Of a stretch of DNA of 38,189 bases, positions 10,113-21,925 are shown piece after piece. This DNA comes from Glutinoglossum americanum (taxonomy: Eukaryota; Ascomycota; Geoglossomycetes; Geoglossales; Geoglossaceae). Made by a program: the position numbers and the translations under genes. The notes beneath the pieces were generated by a model. That model was given only the letters and a program-made list of their open reading frames with translations, had not been told where the DNA came from and made no database searches. The stretch covers positions 1-38,189 of the forward strand of contig JAGHQL010000220.1 in assembly GCA_020080175.1 (NCBI GenBank), in the 5' to 3' direction. Numbering within the stretch: position 1 is the stretch's first letter; each line of letters begins with the position of its first letter.

Positions 10113-10700
10113 AAAGGTATTCAATATATGCAAATTAAACATCTCTCTTTTGTATGAGATAGTACTGTACAAAAATACTTGATTGAAAATGGCTCAATAT
10201 CAGATTATGCTCAACGGCAGTTGTAATACCTACAAAATTGATTAGCCTTATTCAAATAAGGTAAAGAAAGACATACTGTTTAAAGTATTTACAGTTCCTC
10301 TTCTAATACAATAAGATGAAAAAAACTGATAAAATCTTGTAAACTTTTTCAACCTCTTAACATATTTGGCAACACTATCATAAGGTAAGGCCTTATTGAA
10401 AGATGTTCTGATACCATCTATATAGTATACAGCTTAGCGAAATATTAGTATGTCTAATATAGATTTTTTCTATTTTAATTATATGCTGTTTCAAGAAAGA
10501 GTTACTCATACTTTCAAAATCTCCTCTAGAGTTTTTAGGTTTTCAGCCTCAAAAGTATTATCTGCTAGTACCAATATAATGAATTGTGTGATGAGATAGA
10601 TACTTAAGGTATCATCTTACTCATAAAATATAAAAGGTTTATTATTTAAACATTAACTTATTACAAGTTGAATATAAAATAAAAGCATAAAAATAAAGGG
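10113..10700. other. AT-rich stretch between two solo LTRs
   Basis: No gene and no recognisable protein motif. It has the same AT-rich, stop-laden character as 7029-9770. It is not the interior of an element bounded by the two LTRs, because each LTR has its own target duplication and they face opposite ways. Confidence 0.6.
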
Positions 10701-11044
10701 TGTCAGGTCCTAGAAGGGTGCTGCGGGTGCTCAAGGCTCAAGGGGGTCATTCGGGAGGTCGTTCGTGGACTCGCGAATGAGTTCTTGAGCTCAAATGGGT
10801 GTCACGGCATGGCAGGAGGTCCGGCAGGATGTTAGAGGCAGATAGATTGAGTAGGAAGATGGATATGAGGCTATCAGGTGGCTTCTATTAGATGAACTAT
10901 ATATAAGAGGTATGTTGACCGATGGAGGTTAAAGGGTCAACTCCGTCGGTCAGAAAGAAGAGGTTGCAGGCTTGGCTCGAGCACGGACCACATATTGGTC
11001 CAAGCTCACGAGCTCTGCCCCTTATGGCTCTGTGTGCCGTAACA
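10701..11044 (-). mobile_element. Solo LTR, ~343-bp family, younger copy
   Basis: 344 bp, read on the minus strand from TGTTACGGCAC (11044) to GGACCTGACA (10701). It is flanked on both sides by AAGGG (10696-10700 and 11045-11049), a perfect 5-bp target duplication. It contains a TATATATAG-type box. Its GC content is near normal, in contrast to the surrounding AT-rich block, suggesting insertion after most of the local decay. Solo LTR with no interior. Confidence 0.88.
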
Positions 11045-11885
11045 AAGGGAATAAAATAAAAAAAAAAGTAGATTTTATAACTTTTTGGTATCTCTGTCAC
11101 CTTTGTTAAGAAGCTAAACCTTCATAACTAATATATTGTGATAGTTTCTATTTGCATTGTATAGTACAATAAGATTCATATCTTTATATTATAATACTTC
11201 ATTGCTTCTTCTCAAAGTTTTACATTTAACTATAGTACTAGGCTGGAATGGTGTATAAATAATCATCAATAATAGGAGGGAGAGCTGTAGATGTTATTGC
11301 TCATTAGGATAAGTTATCATGTCCAAGGTTCAGTAGTAGTGAAGTATACTAATAAGGTTATTGATACTCATTACTAGTTTATCTTATACTAACAAATATA
11401 GGTTAAATTTCTCTACTAGCAGCTCTTTGATATACTATCAATTTATCAGTATGTGTTTTTGGCCTTCTAACAAGCCATAAAGTATACGTACATTAAACAC
11501 TTCTTTATTTATGATAGTATCTATATGTTTATTAATATTTTTTTTGTATATTACCTTCATAATCTACTAGTATTAGTAAATAGAGCTATACTTTGTAACT
11601 TTGCATAAGTTTAATATCTAGTAAAGGAAGTTTTTGTAAGTTTCAGAGTTGTATTCTTGAAGATAATGGTTTGAATTCTTCTTAATTAGGGTGCAGTAAT
11701 TAGAAAAAACAAGTCAAGTCACTCTTAAATATAAAATACTCAAAATGGTTTTCCTCTGCCACCTCTTTTCAATCTACTTGATAAGCTCCTTTGTAGTAGA
11801 AACATTCTTCTTTAGTGTGGGTTTTGCTTTAACAATTTCATTGAGCTTTTTCAAATAATACTCTACTGTGAGTTCACTGACCTTA
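11045..11885. other. AT-rich stretch without genes
   Basis: Continuation of the AT-rich block. It ends abruptly near 11885, where base composition becomes normal. No coding or structural feature was recognised. Confidence 0.6.
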
Positions 11886-12429
11886 GTCTTTACATGTTGC
11901 TGTCACGGTGCCATGAGGTATTGAGCAAACCCGTAAAAAGAAGAGGAAGGGTGATGTGTCTTGAAAGTCCGAAGGTGGGTGGAAGAGGTGATATTTATAC
12001 ATCTCAAGGCATCTGGAATTGGCATGCAGCGACTACAAACTACGACAAAAGTCACGACCTGGGCACTCGACTTGGCTAAGCGAGGATGTGCTGCGGTTTT
12101 CAGGATTTCTATATCAGGGCGGCAACACCATAGCGAAAGCACCTCCAAAAACGGCTCCCAAAACCTCTATATTGTTTGTCCCCAATTTAGAGGTCACCAT
12201 GTTGCGCTTCCGTCCCTGGGAGGGAGCGCAGCCGCTTTAATCAGTCATGGGACAGAGGTACAAGGGAGCCGGGGGAGCAGGGAGGGAGTCGCAGCCTGAG
12301 CAGCATGGAGCCTGTTCTGGCTCCCTTCGGGTGTAGTTGCCCACTATTGTTTCGCACGGGGCAGATTTATTTTTTGTTGTCCAAGCCATTACCACCTGCT
12401 GCCTAATTGCTAGACTCTGATTTCACTAA

Positions 12430-12560
12430 AGTGAGTGTCGGGCACATCAAACCGCAGTCAGCTCCACCCTGTTCGGGCGGGTGAGCGAGGCCGCCCTGTG
12501 CTTGCGCAAGCCGGGTGAGCCAGCTCACCCTCGCCTTTCAACCTCAACTACAAAGTACTT
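12430..12560 (+). repeat. Possible pogo/Fot1-type transposon end
   Basis: The sequence GTGAGTGTCGGGCACATCAA, followed by AACCGCAGTC and then by GC-rich palindromic words (GGTGAGCCAGCTCACC, CTTGCGCAAG), resembles the terminal region of fungal pogo/Fot1-like elements. This is from memory of the family and is uncertain. No partner terminal repeat or transposase start was found downstream. Confidence 0.25.
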
Positions 12561-13544
12561 CGACTCATTTTATCCCCACTGGTCCTGCATTCTCCCTCAA
12601 TCCAAGGTTGAAGCTTGTTCGCTTTTTGTTCATTCTTTACTTTGGCTTACGATAAAGAACTATAGGGTTAGATGCGCAACAAAACCTCTCAATTTGAAGA
12701 AATGTATTGAAAGGCATAGATAGCCTCGATAGTGAGTCCCTCTTGCCATGCTGAGGTTAGCGGGGTTCTCCGCTAACAAGATCTACAAGCCTCTCTTATG
12801 ATCATATGTATCCTATCTCTCGATCCATGCTGGAATCGACCTACCTATGTTGCACTGTCACCCAATCACCGGCTCTAAGAGACTTCTCAGTTGGCTACTC
12901 AGCACAGCATTAGCAGTACATATGCAACGGGGCTGCGATGTTATTTCTCGTATTTACTGGGCTATAGGCAAAAGATGTGAACGGGAGACAGGGACTGGTG
13001 TTTTAGCGTGTGGACTTGGGTGCATGGAGATAGATGATGACGAGTTCTGGTCATAGCAAGGCATACTTTGGGAAGCAATGACGGGCATGTCTGTGACAGC
13101 ATGGCGCCTCAGGGCAGATTACGGGATTGATGCGAGCCTCCGGACAGCAGTAGTTCCGTGCTTGAGAAGTGGCGGGAGTCATGTCACCTACCGATCCCCT
13201 GCAGCTACCGTCTCGGTCATTGCTGCCTGGTAGGATCGAGCAGTAGGATCGTCTAGAGTCAAGGAACGCCGATCTAAGAGTTCTCCTGATCCTTGCATAG
13301 TCCCAATCTCCACTTCTCATCTAACCGCAAGCTTCGTGTCTAGATCCCCGCTCATATCATGATGAGCTATAGAGGTGAAGCACATTGGAATAGGGGTAGG
13401 ATGGTACTTTTCGGTGAAACAAGGCGAGACCGGTGGGACCGAGTCATTTTAAACTCGACAACGCTCATTGGCCGCTACAAAGAATAGGGTGGTGTTGGAA
13501 GGCTCTACTTTTAAGGAATATGGGATTGATTAGACAGCAGCACG

Positions 13545-14400
13545 CTTTCAGTGATGCTGCGGAGGAAGGAAGCCTCATTCCTACCTCTTTATACGAGCTC
13601 GGCTAGGGATGGGAGGCCGCTACGTTGGGTGACTTAAATGCACGACTGTACCAACAGCGAGACAGGCCGCCGATTAGCTCGCAACTATTCAGCAGGCAAC
13701 TTCAAGAGCAGTATCTCCGTCGTCCGTACCGAGATATCATCAAATATCGGAAACTCCCGAAGGAATAGGCTCGCGCAAGAAAGCTGAATTCCGGAATCGT
13801 CTTTCTATAGCCTTGCTTCAGCTTTGCCAGCTATAGGCAGTCCTTACCATGGGTATCCCCGGCCCCACCTGCGGAAGAAGTGCTTCCTGCGGCTCCTGTG
13901 AGTCATGCTGGAAGGAGCTCACACGACTGGCAAATGAAGGACTAGGAGGTGAGATGCACTTTGGTGGCGCAGAAGCGCCTTTGCTGAAAATGGTGCCGGC
14001 AATCCGGCGGCGAAGAGAAATCTAAGGAGACCGAGGTTGTAGCGTCGCGATTGGGTAGAGGGTGTGGCCGTGAAGGTGCGACTGTGCATAGAGGGGGACC
14101 TGCTACAGAGAGGAAGGGGAGGGGTTACGTATACATTTCTAAGCGTATCACCAAAATGGGGGGGGGAACCCGCTCCTCCAGCAGCACCGCGGAGGAAGGC
14201 CTCATTCCTGCCCCTTCACACCAGCTGAGCTCGTGCATGGCGTGGAATCCTTGTCTTCGAGATGTATGGGATGGGCTCTTTGGCACTAACAAGGTTCGAG
14301 CTCAGTCAGGGATGGAAGGCCACTACGTTAGGAGGGATGTGTACGACCACGCCGGCAGCGAGACCAACCTATCGATTGGCTTGCAAGTATTTAGCGGCTT
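13545..14400 (+). repeat. Diverged tandem duplication (two copies)
   Basis: 13545-13700 and about 14180-14400 share, in the same order, GCGGAGGAAGG, CCTCATTCCT, an (A/C)GAGCTC word, AGGGATGG(G/A)AGGCC, CTACGTT, and then a gcgagac/gattgg-like block. The second copy carries an extra ~70 bp in the middle. Neither copy has a sustained frame. The origin is unknown; it could be an old repeat family or a duplicated gene remnant. Confidence 0.5.
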
Positions 14401-15566
14401 CGGCTTTTGTCGAGGAGAACGACTGCCCCCTTGCGTCAACTGCTTGCACGTCGTCTGCTGACTTGAGACGTGACTGGGCAGAAGGGCCGCCCATTTGGCC
14501 AAACCTGGGACGAGGGATAGAAGGGGGTGGGCTGTGTTAGCTTTCACTTTTTTGGTGGAACCGATTGATTATGCATTCGTCTACCGAGCAGGCCACAAAT
14601 TAGGAGGGCTTTGGGACCTTCCACGAGATAAGTTGTTTCTTTGTCACTCCAGGATTCAAGCCCGGCTAGGGTTAGCAGGATCAGCTTTAGTGAGCTTAGG
14701 AACATAGCCCTATGGAGTTGTGCAGAGGACTATCAATTGATGCCTTTCGGCGAGGATCCAAATTCTCTCAATTGCGAAAAGGCAGAGCATTCCCTTGGCC
14801 CTTTTGTTCTGGACTCACATAGCGGTTGTGATAAGAGTTGCCGCCTTCGCTATACTCTCCCTACCCCTAAAGAACGCTATTCCAGCGTCACCATGCGCTG
14901 CCCCACCCCTTATCCAGCTGCAAGTTTGTTCATACTCTCACAGCTGCCCCAGCACAACTCTTGTCTCATGCGACGAAGTAACTATATGTAACAGTGGAAT
15001 TGTCATCATCAAGTAAGACCATCGGAGCCTCTATTGAGCCGTGAACTATTCCCCGAAAACCTCTACCTACATGCGACCCTGATCTCTCTATTCTCTTCTC
15101 GGGTACACCCTTGCTCCCAGTGCGTTCTCTTCGCCGACCTCAGTCCTAGAGACTTCCGCCAAATTTATCTATGGAAGTGTTTCCGGGTCCGCGCGATATT
15201 TAGTTCGCCGAGAGTAAAGGACTGCAAACCGGTCGTTGGCTGTAACCCTGTCCTGGCTGCTTTTGAGCTTGACAGCTATCTAGAACAGCCCTCCGTAGTG
15301 GTCTCGGTGATGGGTGATGGAGCTGCCATTTTCTTCGGATTTAGAGGGGTGTGTATGCCTATACCTAACTTTGAGGGATAGATGTGGCGGGACGCGACAA
15401 AGCAGCTTGGCAACTTGAACAAGCAACGTTATTGATCAGGTCCCGGTCCCTTGAAGCTCCCACTATGTGAACTGTCTCCCTTCTTTCACCCTGTAGCGAT
15501 TCAAACTCTACGACATGGCCTCTTCAAATTCGTAATGCTGAGGCACTTGAATCCCTGGTAAGAGCG

Positions 15567-18500
15567 ATGCTAAAGAGTCTTAGCGTCGATCAACCCCTCC
15601 GCTCAGCCCTTCGCGACTTCCAGGATATCTTGAGTCCAGACCAGAAGAGAGATCTCCTCGCACAGGCTACTGTCCCCGATGCCGCAGCAGTCATTATTTT
15701 GACAGCAGAAATCGACAGAGAAAATGCCAAACGCAGAAGTCGCGGTGTCGCAACTCGGCTCTTTAGTTTCCTCGAATCGGTCCAACAGTTCTCAACCATT
15801 GTGGATACCTTTGTTTCATCAAACCCCAGTATCGCGGCATTGGTATGGGGAAGCGTGAAGTTTGCGATCTTGGTAGGCTGAGTCCTGGAGGTTGAACCCT
15901 GGACCTTGATGGCTGAGGTGGACTAACTTTCAAAGGTGGCGAGCAACTTCTCCAGTTATTTCGATAAGCTGTCGACTATGTTCATGAATCTGCGCAGCTA
16001 TTGTCCAATATACTCAGAATACCAAATACTTTATCCCTGTTCAGCAAGGCTGCAAACTGCGTTGTGCACATTCTATGCTACTGTCGTTCACTTTTGCAAA
16101 AAGGCGCTCGAAGTTATTCAGAGGAAAGGTAAGTGGATCGCATTGATATTGCTCTGCCGTGATTCATATAAATGACTGACTCTGTTGGCGATAGGGGTTG
16201 TACAGGCTACCACAGCACTGTGGAGACCCTTCGAGGTTGAGTTTGGCAATTTGCAGAACGAACTGCGGAAACAAAATGAACGTGTAAGGATAGAGATAGA
16301 TCTTGCATCACAACAGGCCGCCCATCAAGAGCGTATGGCCGCTTCTCAGGAAAGACGTTTATCTCGTTGGAGGGCGAAACGAGACCACGATGAAGTACTC
16401 AACCAAAGGATACAAGCAAATAAATGGCAATCGAGTGGGTTCTGTATGTCAGTGTATCGTGGTGGTTGTACTAATTGTCTATCAGAACAGAGAAGGAAAA
16501 GTTTACTCGAAACTCTTTCATCCTACAACTACAAAACGGCGTTCAAGCAAGCGCGTGGAAAGCGATGTGGCGCCACCTGCTCATGGCTTGCCCAAACAAG
16601 TGAATTCAAGGACTGGCTAGGGGATACACAATCATCTTTGTTCTGGTGTTATGGTATCCGTGAGTGTTTGACTCAAAGCACCTTCCTGGCTTTAGCTGAG
16701 GCTTCGTGATTCTTACAGCTGGCTCTGGCAAAACCGTCCTTACGTGAGCAATATGTTCTTATTAGTGTGTTGAAATGCAAACTAATTCGTAAGGTAGTGC
16801 AAGCATTATCGATGAGTTGTTCTGCTGTAATCCTATAAACCACCCTTTTGTAAGGTTCTTCTTCTGTCAATATGACAGTCCAGAATCACTTAAGGCAGGG
16901 ACAATACTGGGCAGTCTTATCAGGCAGTGTTTGGACGTTGACACTATGTCGGACCCAATTGAGACTGACTTAAAACAGCTGTTGAGAGATTCTCCACCAG
17001 ATTTCAAAGATCTCAATCTTTTGATGGAAAAAGTGTCATCGGTATCCCAGGAGCAGTTTATTGTGATTGACGCTATTGACGAATGTGAAAAAGCTGAGCG
17101 AAATCTATTTCTGTCAGCAATGCGAAGGTTGATGAACTCATCTACAGTCAAACTAAAGATTTTTCTTGCAAGCGGCTTTCATATAGGAATTGAATTGGAG
17201 AGAGCTTTAAAGCTAAATCACCGCATATCAATGGCTTCTCCAAATGCACACTCCGACATCAAAACCTATATCGAAAATAGCGTCACAGAAAAAAAAAAGG
17301 ATGGAGAGCTAGTGGTTGGCCAGCCACAGCTTATAGGTGAAATTCAAGATGCCCTTATCAAAGGAGCACAGGGGATGTAAGTTTAATACCCTTTGTATCT
17401 TGTCACACTTGACTCACAGTTGAAGGTTTCTTTGGGCTACTTTCCAAATTCAAGATATCTGTGCTCAGGGATGTGATGAAGACATTCGCAAAGTGATAGG
17501 AGATCTTCCAAAAGATCTCCCAGAAACATACGAGCGCGCTCTTGCAAGGATCAATAGTTCTCGGACAGCCGAGAGTGCACGGAAGATCTTCAGATGGGTT
17601 GCTGCTGCAAAACGACCCTTATCTCTAGAAGAACTTCGAGAGGCGATTGCAATCCAACCTTGCCAGCCCTCTCTAAACTCAGAATCTCTCGAGAATGACA
17701 TCAACCGACTTGTTCCGTACTGTGGGAATCTGATTGTATTTGATGAAGAGGATAAAGTAGTTCAATTTGCTCATCATACTGTCAAGCAATTCTTGCTTGC
17801 AGAGTCTAAAACTCCATCATTAGACAGCTTCCACTTTCAACTACCACATGCGGATCACGATGTTGGAGAAGTCTGTGTGACATACCTGAACTTCAATGAC
17901 TTCAAACGGCAGTTGGCAAAGATTTCAGCTACCCAAACTCATATTTACGACCCATCGGCAATGCTAAGGACATCACTCTCTGCAGGGCTAAATATGAGCA
18001 CAGGAAACTATTGGCTAAGACGGGTGCAATTAGGAACGGCTTCGAATGTTGGAAGAATTGATGTTGAGCGACAATTATATGATGCTGCTGATGTGAATGG
18101 TTCTGGATCAATTAAGAAGCTCCAGGCAACCTACGCTCTCCTTCCGTACGCCAGCGAGCATTGGCTCTCTCACTCACCTGCCTTTGCTGAAGAAAATACC
18201 AAAACATGGCAATTGTGGAACAACCTGCTTCTTACAGAAAGTAGCTTTGCCCAAATGCCATGGACGTTTGACGAGTGGACCCACCGCACCAAGAGTGTCA
18301 TTCGGTGGGTCTTGCAGAATGAACATTGTGCTTTGCTGAGACACATCGAAAGTTCAGACATGAATACCCTCTCTTCTGAGGGCAGGAGACAAGTTCTGGT
18401 CGACTCAGCTGCACAAGGCCGATCACAATTTGTTGACATTTTGATAGGTTTGGGTAAGATCCAAAATTTGGATTTAGGGATAGCACTACAGGTGGCGGCG

Positions 18501-18833
18501 GGAGGAGGTTACCTCGATGTGGTTGAGAGGCTGCTGGTGGCGAAGGCGNNNNNNNNNNNNNNNNNNNNNNNNNNNNNNNNNNNNNNNNNNNNNNNNNNNN
18601 NNNNNNNNNNNNNNNNNNNNNNNNNNNNNNNNNNNNNNNNNNNNNNNNATGGCCGGACGGCTTTGCAGGCGGCGGCGGGAGGAGGTTACCTCGATGTGGT
18701 TGAGAGGCTGCTGGTGGCGAAGGCGGACGTCAATGCTGCTGCTGCTGCTTATGGCCGGACGGCTTTGCAGGCGGCGGCGGGAGGAGGTTACCTCGATGTG
18801 GTTGAGAGGCTGAAGCGGGCAGGCGCAAAATGA
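15567..18833 (+). CDS. NLR-type STAND protein: DUF7708-like, NACHT, ankyrin
   Basis: Inferred exons are 15567-15872, 15936-16128, 16195-16434, 16486-16659, 16719-16743, 16798-17376 and 17426-18833, giving about 974 residues across a 100-N gap. Residues ~1-200 resemble the DUF7708 domain of fungal NLRs (SALRDFQDIL, IAALVWGSVKFAILVASNFS). NACHT follows with Walker A GIPGSGKT (303-310), completed by a 25-nt exon, and Walker B FIVIDAIDEC (D404, D407, E408). A winged-helix-like AKRPLSLEELREAI and HHTVKQFLL block follows, then ankyrin repeats from ~857 to the stop. The frame is open upstream to 15471 without an ATG, so an earlier exon is possible; the start is the weakest call. Such proteins are cytosolic NTP-driven switches in non-self recognition (family knowledge). 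The ligand is unknown. Confidence 0.85.
18478..18830 (+). repeat. Near-identical ankyrin repeats (34 aa, 102 bp)
   Basis: The unit GRTALQAAAGGGYLDVVERL plus LVAKADVNAAAAAY is encoded by almost identical DNA in the copies visible on both sides of the gap. Examples are the stretches at 18661-18728 and 18763-18812. The last copy diverges to RLKRAGAK before the stop. Such high internal conservation at DNA level points to recent unequal exchange or gene conversion, as known for repeat domains of fungal NLR genes. Confidence 0.9.
18549..18648. other. Assembly gap of 100 N inside ankyrin repeats
   Basis: Exactly 100 N lie inside the repeat array. This is probably a placeholder length, so the true number of repeats and the protein length are unknown. 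Confidence 0.98.
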
Positions 18834-21800
18834 TGAAGGGTTGAAGGTAGTCTACAGATGGCAGTTAAAAGACAAACCACCTCCCCACCCACCAACCTCT
18901 CTCACGACATCCATTATATATTTTCTATTCCACCTCTATAATTTCGAACGTAGTTGTATTTGTAATTCCTCTATTTCTACTGCATTCTAATCAGGCCCGT
19001 GATGCGTAAGCTTCATTAGAACTAATGCTCCGATAAGTAGGCCACGGAAAGGCAAATACGATACTATAGAGGAAAAGAACTGAAAAGGGATTCCAGATAA
19101 CCCAGAAGATGCTATCTTTATTTGCCAAGGCAACGCCATCCCTGATGATTAATGTAACGCCACTATTGCTGCAAGCGTTGCAGGCAACGTGTTTGAAAGC
19201 ACTTATAGGGCCGCCACGAAGCAACCATATCTCGCAGATAGGTTCTAATATATGCTAGCTGATAGCTGGCTGGTTCTCTAATGGTTCGACTGCTGATAAG
19301 TCAAGCATTGCCACCATGGTGGCGATACCCACCGGCTGCCTATAAAAGGCGACTCAACCCCTTAGCTAGATAAATAACCAATTTAATATTCGGAACTCAC
19401 TACATCCATCACAACGGCCAATTACTTAATAAAGAGCCGCCAGTTTTTTTTAACTCTCAAGGAACGGCTCCTTGCACTGCTGGCTACTCGACTCTTAGTT
19501 TTGGCTTGCTCTTTGCACCATGGCGGCAACCAAAACTTGCGGGAGGTAATCGGACATTGTCAGAAAGCATTTCTGGTAATGTCCAGAGCAATATGGAATG
19601 CATTCTGTGTTCCATAGCTAGCGGAAATTGGAGCCGCGGGGTGCTGAAGGCCTCTTTGGTTCGGAATGCTCACGAGAGCTTTCCTGGCTGATTTACCGAA
19701 ATGGAGATCAGCATTACATGATGCGAGGCATCATGGAAGGCGGTAGGAGGCGGAATGCCTCAAGAAATGGTCCTGGGACCATAACAGAGAATCGGGACAA
19801 GCATAAATAGGGCTTGGAAAGCCCGGTAGCTAGATAGTTCTTAAGGCAGTCAATTGAATTGATATAGCATTAATATAATCCTTTACTGCGACTACTCTAC
19901 ATCGTACCAGCACTCTGTTCCCTCTGTACCATAACATAGCCTCATAACAACAGGTTCTATCGTTTTCTTATCTTTGAGTGTGCATATGCATCTGTATGTT
20001 TATATGGGGATAAACCTTAGATTTAGCCTCCGGAAGTGGTTTATTAGTCTTGACAACTCAAGAGAACAAAAATGCAGGAACCCATCACCCGCCGCTTACC
20101 CAGACAACGCCACTGTTAGCGGGGCGAGTTTGGTAAGATGGGTGAGAGAGCATCAGAGCATCACCGCATAGCTCTTTCAAAATAAGAGAACCCTCATCAT
20201 CTGTCCCCGCATTAGGATCCATCATGGGGAGCCAGAATGGGCTCCTTCACGGTTTCTTTTTTTGGGATCGCCTAAAGTTTCTGTAGAACAGGGAGCCCAA
20301 AATGACGCTCCCCGAGCAGCAGCGAGCAGAGAGCGAGCAGGAGGGAGCGAGGAGGGAGCGAGGAGGGAGTGGGAGGGAGCAGAGAGAGAGTGGCGGGGAA
20401 GTATGAAGGTTCACAAGTGGACGAAATGAGCACTTAGCGGGGGAGTAGGGCGGCAAGAAGTTATTCCGAAATGGGTCACGTGGAAGTTCGGAATCAGGGA
20501 CCAAAACCCTCCGAATCTGGAGGCCACTTCGCCAGCACTCCTATTTGGCTTGAAAAAAGCGAGAGGGAAGGGGGGATAACCGCGGCCTATGTGCACGTAT
20601 GCCATGCCTTGGGGGAAGAGAGATCCAGCGCGCGCAGAAAAAAAGAAAAAGCCGGGAGGGTGGGATGGAATAAAATAAAAATTCAGAAAAAAGCTCGTCT
20701 TGGGGATTTTTTTTTTTTTTATGTGTATATTTTGTATTTTATATTTTTATTTTTCTCTTCCTGTTCGACGACAGGCCGGAGAGAGAGAAGGGGAAGGGGG
20801 GTGTTTCGCAAGGGAGGCCCCCTCTCTGCTCTGCTCTGTACGTAAGGCCGCACACTCTCTGCGCCCTGGAAACGAGGGGCTGGCTGCATGACATGCCCGC
20901 TCGCTGAAACGGGGGGGGGGTTGGGGGATTGGCGCGGGTTTTTTTCTGGCTTCCTCTGAGCGTCCCCGCGTTGCACGGTGAAGGACGGATGGGTGGTGTA
21001 GCGGCGGTTTGTGGCTTGCGGTGCGTAGGTACTTGTGCTGGTGCCCGCTTCGGGTTGTACGAGCGCGTGCGCGCGGTGGAGGGAAGGTACATGTGTGTGC
21101 GTGTGGGTATATATAGATGGATGGGTAAATGAAGGGAGGGAGGTACACGGCGAGTCGCCTTTTTCCGGCGTCGCGCAGGTACATGGCGCGTCGTTATTGT
21201 CGGTCTGTTCCCTCACCCTCGCTCGTTTGATTGATTGATTGATTGATTGGTTTTGCGGTTGTCGATTGATCATTGGCTATCCCGGTAGCTGCTCTGCTAT
21301 TATTGTTGATGGAACGAAGCCCCCTGGTGGCGAGAATAGGTCGGGTCGGGTATTGACTCCCTCCCTATTCAGATTGCCCCCCCCGTACGGGTTTTGTTCG
21401 CATACGGGATCGGCCATCCATTTTACCGTCACAATTGCCGGTTTCGGGTGGGCCATGCGAGAGCATCGCAGAGTCGTGCCGTCTCTCATCTTTTTGTTTT
21501 TGCTCTCTGGCTAATTGGTTAGAACCCTCATTTTTAAAGAGCTTTGTGGTGTTCTAGCCGCGCCGCTGGGAGGTTCTGGGCTACCGCTGTAACATACGCG
21601 CTCCTTTATTTTCGAGGGCCGACCATTCCTCCGCATCGTGGAGACGGGACCGGGAATCGCTCCGCTGGCAGGGTGCGCTCTTGAAACAGGCTTGTTTTGC
21701 CATCACGACGGTGTTAGACACGTTCGTTATTGTCGCCGCTGATTTACACACTCCTTGCGACGAGCATTGCTCTTGCTCATCGTATCCGGTCGAGATACTG

Positions 21801-21925
21801 GGTCGGCTTGGCTGGTCCGAGTCGCCATTGTCGTTATCTCTGCGACGCTCCTTGTTCGCCTGTCTTATTTTTTTTTTTTTTTTTTTTTTGGCTAGGCTTG
21901 TTCTATAGCCCTCTTTGTCGCGAGG
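18834..21925. other. Intergenic region with LTR-like and low-complexity DNA
   Basis: No convincing gene in about 3.1 kb. 19200-19440 and 19545-19950 each hold a TATA-type box (TATAAAAGGC near 19342; CATAAATAGGG near 19802) followed by GCTAGATA and T/A-rich sequence, the look of LTR promoters, but no terminal dinucleotides with matching flanks were found. 20300-20396 is a purine-rich GGGAGCGAGGA tandem repeat. 20640-21925 has T-runs, C/T-rich tracts and a GATT repeat (21231-21247), typical of a fungal promoter and 5' leader for the KCH gene. Confidence 0.5.
20300..20396 (+). repeat. Purine-rich GGGAGCGAGGA minisatellite
   Basis: Imperfect tandem copies of ggagggagcga, with gagcagagag-like words at both ends. 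It is strongly strand-asymmetric (G/A on the plus strand). No coding role is apparent. Confidence 0.7.

Larger units (their letters stand above)
11886..15466. other. Gene-poor region of normal GC with relic fragments
   Basis: About 3.6 kb of balanced composition. All open frames are short, overlap one another on both strands, and lack recognisable domains or convincing splice structure. A diverged internal duplication (13545-13700 and about 14180-14400) and a possible DNA-transposon end near 12430 suggest that it is made of degraded repeats. The last few hundred bases probably hold the promoter of the NLR gene starting near 15567. Confidence 0.5.

Noticed and set aside
9771-11044. A single element bounded by the two 343-bp LTRs
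   Set aside because: Opposite orientation and separate target duplications show two independent solo LTRs.
14051-14461. 136-aa open frame as a possible gene
   Set aside because: Low-complexity and overlapped by several other frames on both strands; it crosses the diverged duplication and has no recognisable domain.
20719-21273. Long overlapping minus-strand frames near 20.7-21.3 kb
   Set aside because: They are produced by C/T-rich and GATT-repeat low-complexity DNA in the KCH promoter; peptides are Pro/His/Thr/Ser-rich without domains.
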